Part shown: in pieces, positions 49,046-61,518 of the stretch
Numbering within the stretch: the first letter of the stretch is position 1
Layout: each line of letters begins with the position of its first letter
Assembly (NCBI GenBank): GCA_963851215.1
Contig: CAWKOG010000014.1
Coordinates: 248,001 to 312,000, forward strand
Direction: 5' to 3'
Length of the DNA stretch: 64,000 nt
Source: DATKFM01 sp963851215
Lineage (GTDB): Bacteria > Pseudomonadota > Alphaproteobacteria > Dongiales > Dongiaceae
Position numbers and translations under genes: made by a program
Notes under the pieces: model-generated
The model's database searches: none
What the model saw: the letters and a program-made list of their open reading frames with translations, nothing else
Told to the model about the DNA's origin: nothing

Positions 49046-50273
49046 ATGTCCAACGCCCCGGCTCTGCGCCAGTCCGCGCCCAGCGACCCGATCCGGCACT
49101 CCGCCGGGCCCGTCGTCTGGCTGGAGCGGCTGGTGCTGACCGATTTCCGCAATTACGGCCGGGCCGAGATCCATCTGGACCGGCGGCCGGTGGTGCTCAC
49201 CGGCCCCAACGGCGCCGGCAAGACCAACCTGCTGGAGGCCATCTCCTTCCTGATCCCCGGCCGCGGCCTGCGCCATGCGCGGCTGCCTGAAATCGACCGC
49301 ATGATATCGGCAGAGACCGATGGCCAGCCGCGCCGCGCCGCCTGGGGCATCGCCGCCACCGTGAACCGGCCGGAGGCGCAGATCGATTTGGGCACCGGCA
49401 GGGATCCCGCCGCCGCCGGCGGCCGCGACCGGCGGCTGGTGAAGATCGACGGCGCCCTGGCCAGCGGCCAGTCGGCCCTGGCGCGGATCCTGTCGGTCGC
49501 CTGGCTGACGCCGCAGATGGACCGGTTGTTCCTCGACGGCGCCCTGCATCGGCGGAAATTCACCGACCGGCTGGTGTTCGGCCTCGATCCCGACCACGCC
49601 AAGCGCCTGGGGCAGTACGACCATCTGCTGCAGGAGCGGGTGCAGGTGTTGCGGGGCGAGGGGGAGCGCGGGGCGCGATCCCGCCTGGCTGGCGGCGCTG
49701 GAGCAGCAGATCGCCGAGCGCGGCATTGCCATTGCCGCCGCGCGGCGCGACCTGATCGTCCGCCTGACCGCTTCCATGGCCGCCGGCGCCGGGCCGTTCC
49801 CGCGGGCGCTGCTGCGGCTGGAAGGGGCCGTCGATAGCTGGCTGGGCGAAATGCCCGCCCTGGCCGCCGAGGAGCGGCTGCGGGACATGCTGGCCCATTC
49901 CCGCGCCGCCGATGCCGAGGCCGGCGGCGCCCTCTGGGGGCCGCACCGCAGCGATCTCCTGGCCATCCATCAGGGCACGGGCATGCCCGCCGCCCTCTGC
50001 TCCACGGGCGAGCAGAAGGCGCTGCTGGTGGCCACGGTGCTGGCCTTCGCCCGCCTGCTGGCCGATCTCCGGGCGCAGACGCCGCTGCTGCTGCTGGACG
50101 AGGTGGTGGCGCATCTGGACGAGACCCGCCGCCACGCCTTCTTTGACGAGCTGCGGCACCTCGGGCTGCAGGCCTGGCTCACCGGCACCGATGCCGCGTT
50201 CTTCGACGCGATGGCCGGCGATGCCCAATTCTTCGATGTGCGCGAGGCGAAGATCGCGCCGCGCAATACCTAA
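49046..50273 (+). CDS. recF: DNA replication and repair protein RecF (frameshifted)
   Basis: SMC-like ATPase that helps load RecA at gaps. Walker A is TGPNGAGKTNLLEAISFL. The ABC signature region is CSTGEQKALLVA, and Walker B is TPLLLLDEVVAHLDE. The DFRNY motif is present near residue 33. The frame shifts by one base near 49675-49680 (RGADPAWLAALEQQ when the spare C is removed). The repaired length is about 408 residues. It lies between dnaN and gyrB as in most bacteria. Confidence 0.95.
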
Positions 50274-50320
50274 TCCGCGCCCGCCTTTCGCCGGCGCCAG
50301 AGATCAAAGCAGTTGAAACG

Positions 50321-52780
<2,460 letters not shown>

Positions 52781-52835
52781 GGCGGGCGGGCGCACTTGCT
52801 CCAACGCCTCAAACGCGCCAGCCCTGGATTTCTTT

Positions 52836-52903
52836 CCCCGCGAAAGCGGGGATCCAGGAATTGCAGAGCGCCCTTCATCTCCTGGGCCCCCGCTTTCGCG
52901 GGG
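52836..52903. repeat. REP-like inverted pair
   Basis: A 24-base unit at 52836-52859 (hairpin CCCCGC-GAAA-GCGGGG plus ATCCAGGA) recurs inverted at 52880-52903 with two differences. Each unit is itself a hairpin and the two can also pair with each other, the layout of a BIME-type extragenic repeat. It lies just after gyrB and may also stop transcription. Confidence 0.7.
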
Positions 52904-52981
52904 GAAGCAAAATTGGGTATTTTCAAACCAGCGGGTTCAGAGAACCCATTTCACATCTGCTGAACTTCTCGGAAGGTCACC

Positions 52982-53410
52982 ATGAACACGCACTCAAACG
53001 CACCCGCCTGGACCACCATCGCCACCCTCGTCGCCCGCCTGGTCTTCGCGGCGCTCTTCATCATGGCCGCGTCCTTCAAATTCATGGATATCGGCGGCAC
53101 GGCCGGCTACATCGCATCGGCAGGATTCCCCATGTCCCAGGTCCTCGCCTGGCTTGCGGCATTCTTCGAAACCGCGCTGGCGATCGGCCTTCTCACCGGC
53201 GCCTATTTCACGGAGGCAGCGCTTCTCGCCGCAGTCTATGTGATTTTTCTCGCCTTCGCCTTCCATGGCCCCTCCCACTGGGAAGGCAACCAATCCGAGT
53301 TCGGCTTCTTCATCGACCACTTCACCTTCATGGCCGGCCTGCTGTTCGCGGCCGTGCATGGCCCAGGCCGCGTGCTGGCGATCCGCCGCGGCCTGCTGCA
53401 CAACGGATAG
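52982..53410 (+). CDS. DoxX family membrane protein
   Basis: A 142-residue inner-membrane protein with four predicted helices (LVARLVFAALFIMAASFKFM at the start; AALLAAVYVIFLAFAF in the middle). The family is linked to redox and sulfur metabolism without a firm activity. The segment HWEGNQSEFGFFIDHFTFMAG fits the family. The frame is intact. GGAAGG stands before the ATG. Confidence 0.88.
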   Translation: MNTHSNAPAWTTIATLVARLVFAALFIMAASFKFMDIGGTAGYIASAGFPMSQVLAWLAAFFETALAIGLLTGAYFTEAALLAAVYVIFLAFAFHGPSHWEGNQSEFGFFIDHFTFMAGLLFAAVHGPGRVLAIRRGLLHNG

Positions 53411-53449
53411 GCCCGCGGCGGCGTGCCGGATGTTGGGGAATGCCTGCCC

Positions 53450-54208
53450 ATGACCGACCCCACCGCGCTACTACGACGGCGGCCTCGCCGTGGCCGCGTA
53501 TGATCCTCTTCACCGGCTTCGGGCTGCTCGCGGGCGATGTCGAGTTCTATCTGGATCATGCGCGGCGCCTCGGCGGGCCGATCCTGGAGCTGGGCGCGGG
53601 CACCGGCCGGGTGCTGGTGCCGCTGGCCGCGGCGGGACATGACATCGTCGGCCTGGACCGGTCCCCCCAAATGCATGCCGTTGCCAAAGCGAAGCTCGCC
53701 GAAGATCCGGTCGCGGCCGCCCACGCCCGGCTGGTCGACGGCGATATGACGGCGTTCGATGCTGGGCCAGCGCTTCGCCCAGGTCATCGTACCCGCGCGG
53801 GCCTTTCAGCATCTGATCGCGCCGGCCGAGCAGCGCGCCGCGCTTCGCTGCATCCGCGGGCATCTGGTGCCCGGCGGCCATCTGATCCTCGATCTCTTCG
53901 ATCCGAAGTTCGAGTTGTTGTTTGGCGAAGATCAGACGCTGCCACCGCCCCGCGACGCGCGCGATCCCGGCTCGGGCCATCTCATCCGGCGAACCATCAT
54001 GGCGCGTGTGATCGATCCCATGTTGCAGACTGTGGTGGAAAACCTGCGCTTCGAGGCACTCGACGCAACCGGCGCCGTCTTCGCCAGCCAGGACACTTCC
54101 TGGACCGTGCGCTGGAGCACGCGGCAGGAAATGGCCTATCTCCTGGAGCTCTGCGGCTTCGAACCGGTCAGCGAATTCTCGGATTTCTCCGGCTCCCCGC
54201 CGGCCTAA
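53450..54208 (+). CDS. class I SAM-dependent methyltransferase (frameshifted)
   Basis: About 251 residues. Motif I is ILELGAGTGRVLVPLA, followed by HDIVGLDRSPQMHAVA (motif II). The substrate is unknown. Three single-base insertions are inferred: near 53468 (PTAYYDGGLAVAAYD when fixed), near 53501 (AYDLFTGFGLLAGD) and near 53761 (FDLGQRFAQVIVPARAFQ). From 53762 to the stop one frame holds. The start is ATG 53450. The density of three breaks in 750 bases is among the highest in the window. Confidence 0.8.
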
Positions 54209-54277
54209 GGCAGGGAACAGATCTGGATCGCGCGCGCGGTCTGACGCGGCCGCTTGGGCTGCCGCGCCGGCGGCCCG

Positions 54278-54746
54278 CTAGCTCGCCATCTTCTTCATCG
54301 CCTGCTGGATCTCGTCCATGTTCAGGTCGCGGACATGGGTGGCGACCGACCATTTATGGCCGTAGGGATCCTCGATCACGCCATAGCGGTCGCCCCAGAA
54401 CTGCTCCGCCACCGGCATCGTGATCTTTGCACCAGCGGCCACGGCCTTCTCGACAAACGCGTCCGCATCCTCGACATACAGGTGAATGGTCACCGGCGTG
54501 CCTTTCAGAGACTTGGGACCGATGATTCCCCATTGCGGGTTCTCGTCGACCAGCATGACAGGAGAACCGTTGATCGTGATCATGCCCATGCATCAGCTTG
54601 CCATCGGGCCCCGGCAGCCGCGCCCCTTCCACCGCGCCGAAGGCCTTCTTGTAGAACTCGATGGCCCCGGCCGCGCCGGCGCAGACCAAGTGCGGCGTGA
54701 CGCTGGGCATGTCTTTGGGAATCGGATTCACTTTCGGCTTCGGCAT
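54278..54746 (-). CDS. VOC/PhnB-like glyoxalase-superfamily protein (frameshifted)
   Basis: About 155 residues. The first beta-alpha-beta unit is SVTPHLVCAGAAGAIEFYKK; the second contains GTPVTIHLYVEDADAFVEKA and the C-terminal DPYGHKWSVATH. This is the PhnB-like subgroup, whose activity is generally unknown. One spare G near 54590-54594 shifts the frame (MHGMITINGSPVMLVDE when fixed). It is convergent with the methyltransferase gene. Confidence 0.88.
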
Positions 54747-54924
54747 GTTGATCGCTCCCTACATTTCGAAAAGGGCCCGGCCCGTTGGCCGGCCCGCGAT
54801 CGCTTGCTCCGGCACTATGTGGGGACCGCCTCGGCGCCAATCAAATCACCGGGCCGTCTTGCCACTTTTTTGCCCGCGCGCGTCTATGCCGCATTCCAGA
54901 AAAGCGGTAGTTCAACACAAGACG

Positions 54925-55305
54925 CTACGCCGGCTCGGTCGGCAGCCCCGCATCGGCGAGCTCCTTGAAGCCGCCAATGTTGTACACTGTATTATACCCC
55001 ATATCCTTGAGCCGCTTTCCCGACAGCGCCGACCGGCCGCCGGAGGCGCAATAGACCAGCACGGTCTTGTCCTTCTGGAAGGCGGCATTGTGATAGGGCG
55101 TCTCGGGGTCGGCGCGGAATTCAAGCATGCCGCGGGACACATTGACGGCGCCCTGGATCTTGCCGCTCTGCTGCACCTCGCCGGCATCGCGCACATCGAG
55201 GATCAGCACATTGCCCGTTTTGATTTTCTCCGCCGCCTCCGCCGGCGACAGCTTGCGCACCGCCGCGTTCGCCTCGGCCAGAAGTTCCTTGACACCGATC
55301 GGCAT
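54925..55305 (-). CDS. rhodanese-like protein
   Basis: A 126-residue single-domain rhodanese, the second in the window. The segment LILDVRDAGEVQQSGKIQGA precedes the active-site loop VLVYCASGGRSALSG with its catalytic Cys. MGYNTVYNIGGFKELADAGL is the typical ending. The start ATG has GGGAGGACAA upstream. The frame is intact. Thiosulfate:cyanide sulfurtransferase-type activity is likely, but the partner is unknown. Confidence 0.92.
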   Translation of the reverse strand: MPIGVKELLAEANAAVRKLSPAEAAEKIKTGNVLILDVRDAGEVQQSGKIQGAVNVSRGMLEFRADPETPYHNAAFQKDKTVLVYCASGGRSALSGKRLKDMGYNTVYNIGGFKELADAGLPTEPA

Positions 55306-55857
55306 GTTGTCCTCCCTCGGGTTTAGGCAGGACTATGTTGCGCAGATAGTCATTGTGTTCGTGCAACGAGGAAAAATGCAGGGGATAGATCTGTTCCTTC
55401 GCCCCACGAAGTGGTCAGATGGATGCGACATTCGCGTTCGGCGAATGTCGCTGGGTGAGGGCCGGCGCCGTTGTTTCCGTCACTCAAGCTGCAAACGCCG
55501 CATGCGAGATTTCAACGCCTAATACGTTCGTGCTCCCAATTCCCCTCACCCGCACAGCGGTCGCAGAGCGACCGCCATGCACCCTCTCCCCGCTATGCGG
55601 GGCGAGGGGACAGCATGGTGGCAAGCGCAGGAGACCCGATTTCGTCCTCACACATTCCGGAAAAATATCCTATAGTGGATTTCGCCGCCGGCGCGCTTCG
55701 CCGGCCTCGACGTTGGACATTGTGTATCGGGATATGGCATGCAGCCGCTGCGCACCCAGACGCGGGCCAAGGCTGCTCCAAGGGCGGGATTCCCTTGTAT
55801 GGCATCGTTCCGCAAAATCAGGGTCCCCCGGAATCGCGTGTTCTGCGGGAATATCTT
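55306..55857. other. non-coding gap with a palindromic repeat
   Basis: No supported gene. The stretch holds the palindromic repeat at 55542-55609. Overlapping open frames of 75-135 codons lack Shine-Dalgarno sites and recognisable domains. Confidence 0.5.
55542..55609. repeat. REP-like cruciform repeat
   Basis: Outer arms CCCCTC (55542-55547) and GAGGGG (55604-55609) enclose two hairpins: GCGGTCGC-AGA-GCGACCGC (55557-55575) and CCCCGC-TAT-GCGGGG (55588-55602). The overall form, CCCCTCACCC to ACCCTCTCCCCGC, is a common extragenic palindrome in high-GC proteobacteria. Confidence 0.7.
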
Positions 55858-56535
55858 TCAGCTGCGCCAGCGAGTTGAGGGCGCGGAAAATGCGCAAAAT
55901 GTCACGCGGCCGGGCCGCCGGCTGTGCTCCGCCTGCTCCAGCAGCTTTTGCCCCTCGGCGTCGCCGGGGTGGCGCTTCAGGAGGTTGCGCAGCACCGGCT
56001 TCGCCTCTTCGGGCCGGCCCAGCTCCAGCAGCACGGTGGCGAGGTTGCGCTGGGTCTCCGGAAAATCCGGCTTCAGCCGCGCGGATTGCAGCAGCGGCCT
56101 CAGCGCCTCTTCCGGCTTTCGCATCAGCAGCAGCGCGCTGCCCAGATTGTTATGCGCATCGGCGTACAGCGGATCCAGATGCACGGCCTGGCGGTAGCAG
56201 GCCGCCGCCTCCTCGATCTTGCCGAGCATGCGCAGCAGGTTGCCGAGATTGAGCTGATAGCCGGGCGCATGCGGACGCAAGGCGATCGCGCGGCGCACCA
56301 GCGGCACGCCATTGGCGGGATCGCCCAGCTGACCGGCGCAGACTCCCGCCATCTGCAGGGCATCGGCATGGCGCGGATAAACCGTGAGGACACGGCGATA
56401 CATTTCCAGCGCCTTCGCCACCTCGCCGGCGCGATGCAGCCGCACCGCCTCGTCGAAGGTGGCGGCCAGGCTGTCGAGCGGCGGTTGGCGGCCGGCGCCC
56501 GTGGGCGGTTGTGTGGGCGGTTGCAGCTTGATCAT
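55858..56535 (-). CDS. TPR-repeat protein
   Basis: A 225-residue protein with about five tetratricopeptide repeats (for example GEVAKALEMYRRVLTVYPRH, GKIEEAAACYRQAVHLDPLY and GRPEEAKPVLRNLLKRHPGD). These form a helical scaffold for protein contacts. No signal peptide or catalytic domain is seen. The last 20 residues are unlike TPRs (RVTFCAFSAPSTRW), so a frame error near the end is possible. Function unknown. Confidence 0.85.
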   Translation of the reverse strand: MIKLQPPTQPPTGAGRQPPLDSLAATFDEAVRLHRAGEVAKALEMYRRVLTVYPRHADALQMAGVCAGQLGDPANGVPLVRRAIALRPHAPGYQLNLGNLLRMLGKIEEAAACYRQAVHLDPLYADAHNNLGSALLLMRKPEEALRPLLQSARLKPDFPETQRNLATVLLELGRPEEAKPVLRNLLKRHPGDAEGQKLLEQAEHSRRPGRVTFCAFSAPSTRWRS

Positions 56536-56592
56536 GGCGTCTTGGACGGCTGTCTTCTGGACATTGCAAGGGGCGACGATAGCCCGGCAATC

Positions 56593-57589
56593 CTAGCCGC
56601 GCCACCCCGCGGCGCGGCCGGCCAGGAGAGCAAATTCCTGGAAATCGCAGCCATAGACCACCGTCTCCGCCGCCTCGGTGGCGATCGTGCGGTAGAAGGC
56701 GCGGCCGCGCTCGTTGTCGGCATCGACCGCCCAGATCACGGAATTGCCGCCCAGGTCGGCCGCGGCCCGCGCTGTCGCGGCGATCAGCGCGCGGGCCACG
56801 CCGCGGCGGCGGCGGGCCGGCGCGACATAGAGATCGGAAAGCAGCGCGCCGGTCCAAGCCGTTTGCGTCATGTAGGTCATCCAATGGAGCGCATAGCCGA
56901 TGGCTTCGCCGCTGCCGGTCTCGGCAATGATGGCGCTGAAAGCGGGCTCGGCGCCGAAGCCGTCGCGGCGCAGCTTGGCCCCGATGTCGGCGGGCGCGGG
57001 CCTGTTCACCTCCTCATAGAGGCCGGCAAGAAAGCCGGCGATGTCAGCACAGTCCGCCGCGCCTGCCGGCCGCAGGCGGATCGAGGACGGCTGCGCCCGC
57101 GCTTCATTGACCAGCGCCCGGAATTGCGCTTCTTCGGCGATACATTCCACGAGATCGCTCTGCTCATGGCCGACTTGGCGGTAAAAGGCCCGCGCCGCGG
57201 CGTTGTGGCGCAGCGCCGTCCAGATCGTCAGCGGCGCCTCCCATTGCCGCCCGTCGTCGGCCATGGCGGCCATCAGATCATGGCCAATTCCCCGCCGCCG
57301 CGCCGCCTTTTCGACATAAAGATCGGCCATGTAGAGGCAGCGGCAAAGATGGTCGGTGTCATATTCCCGGCAGTACAGCACATAGCCCACGGGCAAGCCG
57401 GAAGCTCGGCGATGAGACAGCGGAACAGCGGCGCCGGCCGAAACCGTGGCGGCGGAAATCCTCTGCCGTAAACAAACTGGGGCTCGGGCCGCCTTCGTCC
57501 TCGGACAGCCGCGCGCACATCGCGGCGACGAGCTTGCCATCGTCGGGCAGGGCGCGGCGGAAAACGAGATCGGGATGCGGAGACCACAT
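56593..57589 (-). CDS. tandem GNAT acetyltransferase (frameshifted)
   Basis: About 332 residues with two GNAT domains. Domain one has ADLYVEKAARRRGIGHDLM and AAARAFYRQVGHEQ. Domain two has SDLYVAPARRRRGVARALI and GRAFYRTIATEAAE. Both acetyl-CoA loops (R/K-x-x-G-x-A/G) are present. In the first domain the sequence moves between all three frames near 57415-57440 and 57395-57400. Single missing bases explain this best (HGFGPAPLFRCLIAELP then LPVGYVLY), in contrast to the insertions elsewhere. The start is ATG 57589 (MWSPHPDLVFRR). Confidence 0.85.
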
Positions 57590-57704
57590 GACGGCTGCGA
57601 ATGACAATGACGGGTTGGGCTTCGGCCGCGCCGGAACTTCCGGGCCGCGGAAGACTTATGTTGCCGATGGCGGCAAGCGGCCATATCTAACCTGATATCG
57701 GGAC

Positions 57705-59671
57705 ATGGGAAAGAAGCCGTCATCTTCAGCCGGGAAACCCGTTGGCAAGCGCCGCTGGGGCCGCCGCCTGCTGCGCTGGACGGCGGTGCTGACCAGCTGG
57801 TCGGTGCTGGCGGGGTTTATCGTTCTCGGCTGGCTGCTCTACGACCTGCCGGGCATCGACCGGCTGGAGAGCGCGACGCGGCGGCCGAGCGTGACGCTGC
57901 TGGCGGCCGATGGCTCGATCCTTGCCAGCTATGGCGATCTCTACGGCCAGGCAGTCACGGTGGAGAATTTGCCGCCCCATCTGGCGCAAGCCATCGTCGC
58001 CACCGAGGACCGGCGCTTCTACAGCCATTTCGGCATCGATCCCATCGGCCTTGGCGCGGGCGATGTGGGTGAATATCCGCGCCGGCGGCTGGTGCAGGGC
58101 GGCAGCACCATCACCCAGCAGCTGGCCAAGAATGTCTTCCTGACGCCTGATCGGACGATCCGCCGCAAGGGCCAGGAGATGCTGCTGGCGCTCTGGCTCG
58201 AGCAGCGCTTCACCAAGGATCAGATCCTCTCGCTCTACATGAACCGGGTCTATTTCGGCGCCGGCACTTATGGCGTCGATGCGGCGTCGCAGCGCTTCTT
58301 CGGCAAGCCGGCGGCCTTCGTCACGCCCTATGAGGCGGCGATGCTGGCGGGCCTGCTGCGCGCGCCCTCGAGCTACAATCCGATCGCCGATGACGTAGTG
58401 GCCGACCAGCGGGCGCGGCTGGTGCTGCAGAACATGGTGGCCTCCGAGTACCTCACGCCGGAAGAGGCGGACAAGATCGCCGGCGAAGGCCGCAGCCAAT
58501 CCAACGTCGTGGAATCCGACCGCACCGGCCAGCATTTCGCCGACTGGGTGATGGACCAGGTGTCGAGCTATGTCGGCTTCGTCGACCGCGACCTCGTGGT
58601 CGTCACCACGCTGGACCCGCGGCTGCAGCGCATGGCCCAGGCCGAGCTGGTGCGCGTGCTCGATGAAGACGGGCCGGACAAGAAAGCCTCGCAAGCGGCG
58701 CTGGTCAGCATGTCGCCCGACGGCGCGGTGAAGGCCATGGTGGGCGGGCGCGACTACAGCAGCAGCCAGTTCAACCGCGCGACCCAGTCACTGCGCCAGC
58801 CCGGCTCGGCCTTCAAGGCCTTCGTCTTCCTCGCCGGCCTCGAGCAGGGCCTGACGCCGGAAACAGTGATGAACGACTCGCCGCTCAGTATCGAGGGCTG
58901 GAAGCCCGACAACTATCAGGATCGGTACTTCGGCGATGTCACGCTGCGGCAAGCGTTCGCCCGGTCGCTGAACTCGGTCGCCGTGCAGATCTCCGAACAG
59001 GTCGGCCGCAGCGGGTGACCGAGATGGCGCGCCGCCTCGGCATCACCGCCGACATCACGCCCGGCCCCAGCCTGGCGCTCGGCAGCAGCGGTGTTTCGTT
59101 GCTGGAGCTGACGGGCGCCTATGCCGCGCTGGACAATGGCGGCGCGGGCGTCTGGCCGCGAGGCATCGAAGAAATCCGCGACCGTAACGGCGCCGTGCTC
59201 TACCGCCGGGATGGCAACGGCCCCGGCCAGGTGCTGAACCCGAGGAATGTCTCGCAGATGCTTGACATGATGTCCGCGGTGGTCGATTGGGGCACCGGCC
59301 GCGGCATCCGCCTCGGCCGCCCGATCGCCGGCAAGACCGGCACCGGACAGGACTACCGCGACGCCTGGTTCGTCGGCTTCTCCGCCGAACTCGTCACCGG
59401 CGTCTGGGTCGGCAATGACGATAACTCGCCGATGAAGGCGGTGACAGGCGGCGGCCTGCCGGCGCGGCTCTGGCAGGCGTATATGAAGGAGGCGCTGAAG
59501 GGCGAGCCCGTGCGGCCGTTGCCATATCCTGTCGCCATCGCCATGGCGGAACCCGAAGAAGAAAGCTCCGGCCTCGACAGCCTGATCACCAGCATCTTCA
59601 GCGGCAGCGGCAACAGCAGCACGGCAAGCTCAAAGCCCGCCAAACAGAAGGGCAATTCGCAGGACAAGTAG
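57705..59671 (+). CDS. class A penicillin-binding protein, PBP1A type (frameshifted)
   Basis: Bifunctional peptidoglycan synthase, about 655 residues. A cytoplasmic basic tail is followed by one transmembrane helix (SWSVLAGFIVLGWLLYDL). The glycosyltransferase domain has VATEDRRFYSHFGID and QGGSTITQQLAKN. The transpeptidase domain has SAFK (SxxK), SLNS (SxN) and KTGTG. Within the glycosyltransferase domain about 14 residues near 58050-58090 are read out of frame between a spare and a missing base (LARAMWVNIRAGRLVQ when fixed). A missing base near 59015 stops the frame early (GRSRVTEMARRLG when fixed). The Ser/Lys-rich tail is short. Confidence 0.9.
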
Positions 59672-59673
59672 GT

Positions 59674-60889
59674 TTATCCGGTGGCGCCCGTCCGGAACGG
59701 CCGCACCAGGCCGTAGAAACTCAGAAGAATGCCCGCCGTCACCGCCACCAGGGCAACGCCCATGGGAATCGCCGTGCCGTTGTGGAAATGGCCGACCAGC
59801 GCGCCGAGAATGGCCGCCAGCGCCATCTGCAGGAAACCCATCAGGGCCGATGCCGTCCCCGCCGCGCGGGGATAGGGCGCGATCGCGGCGACGACGGCGT
59901 TCGGCATCATGAGCCCGACGCCGGCCAGGAACAGCGTCATCGGCCCGACCACAGCAATCGCCGCCGGGATTCCCGTGCGCGCCGGATTTCAGCAGCGCGA
60001 GGATCAGCACCAGCAAGGCGCCGGCGAAACCGACGAGGCTGCCGATAGCGATCAGCCTGTCGATGCCGAGCCGCGCCGACAGCCGCCCGGATATCAGCGT
60101 GCCGGCGATATAGCCGAGCACGACGGCGGCGAAACAGAATCCATAAAGGCCCGGCGACAGCCCGGCCGAATCCACGAGGATGAACGACGACGCCGAGATG
60201 AACGCAAAGATACCGCAATAGCCGAAGGCGACGGTGAAGACGTAGCCGAAATAAGCGCGCTCGCCGAAGAAGCTGATATACGCTCGGGCGATGCGCGCCG
60301 GCGACATCCGGCCGGTGTCACGATGGGTGTTCGTTTCCGGCAGCAGGAGAAATGTCAGCGCCAGCGCCGCCGCGCCATAGAGCAATAGCACGACGAAATT
60401 GGCGCGCCAGCCGAACCAGGTTTCGACGAAGCCGCCGATGATCGGCCCGATCGCCGGCGCCAGCGCGATAGCGGCGCTCATATAGGACATGATGCGCGCC
60501 GCGCCCTCGCGGCCATAGACGTCGCGCACAACGGCGCGGCCGAGCACGGGCCCGACGCAGGCGCCGCAAGCCTGGCAGAACCGTGCGATGACCAGCGCCT
60601 CGATCGAGGATGCTGCGGCGCAGACGATGCTGGCGGCGGCATAAAGACCAATGCCGAACAGCAGCACCGGCCGGCGCCCATAGCGATCCGACAGCGGGCC
60701 ATAGATGATCTGCCCGCCCGCCAGTCCCAGCAGAAAGGCGCTGAGCGTCAGCTGCCCCGCCGCCTCGCCGACGCCGAAATATGCCGTCAGTGCCGGCAGC
60801 GACGGCAGATAGAGATCCGTCGACATCGGACCCAGCGCGACCAGCGCCGTCAGCAGCGCGGTCACAGCGGCATGGTTGGGCCTGAGCAT
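59674..60889 (-). CDS. Bcr/CflA family drug-resistance MFS transporter (frameshifted)
   Basis: About 404 residues with 12 predicted helices. The N-terminal signature is ALGPMSTDLYLPSLPAL. The MFS motif A loop is QIIYGPLSDRYGRRPVLL, and APAIGPIIGGFVETWFGWR is motif C. The family exports bicyclomycin, chloramphenicol-like drugs or small metabolites. One spare base near 59985-59990 shifts the frame before the eleventh helix (KSARTGIPAAIAVVGPMTL when fixed). The start is ATG 60889. It converges on the PBP1A gene with a 2-base gap. Confidence 0.9.
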
Positions 60890-61013
60890 GGGAGATGCGG
60901 CGCGGGCGATGATCTGGGTTGGCGGGGAGACGCCGTCTTATAGGCGGCGCCCGCCGCCGAAACCAGCGCAATGTCCCCGGACAATCGCGTCCTTTACGGA
61001 CAGGATGCCGCCG

Positions 61014-61514
61014 ATGAAGATAGCGCTGAAAGCAATAGGGCGGGACTTAAAGATCATGGTCAGCAAGCGAGCGGAGGGGCAGAAGCCCTGGATGTCGGCC
61101 GATGATTACGGCCGCTCGCTGAAGGGATTCACGCTGAACCTGCTGGTGAGCAACGTGCCGCGTTCGGTGGATTTCTGCCGCGAGGTGCTGGAGGCGCAAG
61201 TCGTCTATGCCGATGCGGATTTCGCCGTGCTGCGGCGCGACTGCCGCGGCAGCACGGTGGAGTGGATGCTGCACGCCGATCATACCTATGGCGATCATCC
61301 GCTGCTGAGCTTGACCGGCGATGGCGCGATCCGCGGCGCCGGAGCGGAATTCCGTCTCCATGGCGTCGACCCCGACAAGGCCGCAGCTGCCGCGACTCGC
61401 CGGGGCGACACCATCTTGTCGCCGCCGGAGAACAAGCCCCACGGCACGCGCGAGGCCTTCATCGCCGATCCCGATGGCTATATCTGGGTGCCTGATATCC
61501 CGCTGCCGGCGTGA
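61014..61514 (+). CDS. VOC/glyoxalase superfamily protein
   Basis: A 166-residue protein with a vicinal oxygen chelate fold: GFTLNLLVSNVPRSVDFCRE in the first half and GTREAFIADPDGYIWVPDI at the end, with metal-ligand-like His and Glu residues (VEWMLHADHTYGDHP). The substrate is unknown. I chose ATG 61014, with AGGA seven bases upstream; ATG 61005 is possible. It ends 4 bases before the convergent YgjP-like gene. The frame is intact. Confidence 0.88.
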   Translation: MKIALKAIGRDLKIMVSKRAEGQKPWMSADDYGRSLKGFTLNLLVSNVPRSVDFCREVLEAQVVYADADFAVLRRDCRGSTVEWMLHADHTYGDHPLLSLTGDGAIRGAGAEFRLHGVDPDKAAAAATRRGDTILSPPENKPHGTREAFIADPDGYIWVPDIPLPA

Positions 61515-61518
61515 GGCG

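Noticed and set aside
52836..52903. CRISPR-like repeats after gyrB
   Set aside because: Only two inverted units exist, with no regular spacers and no cas genes; an extragenic palindrome explains them.
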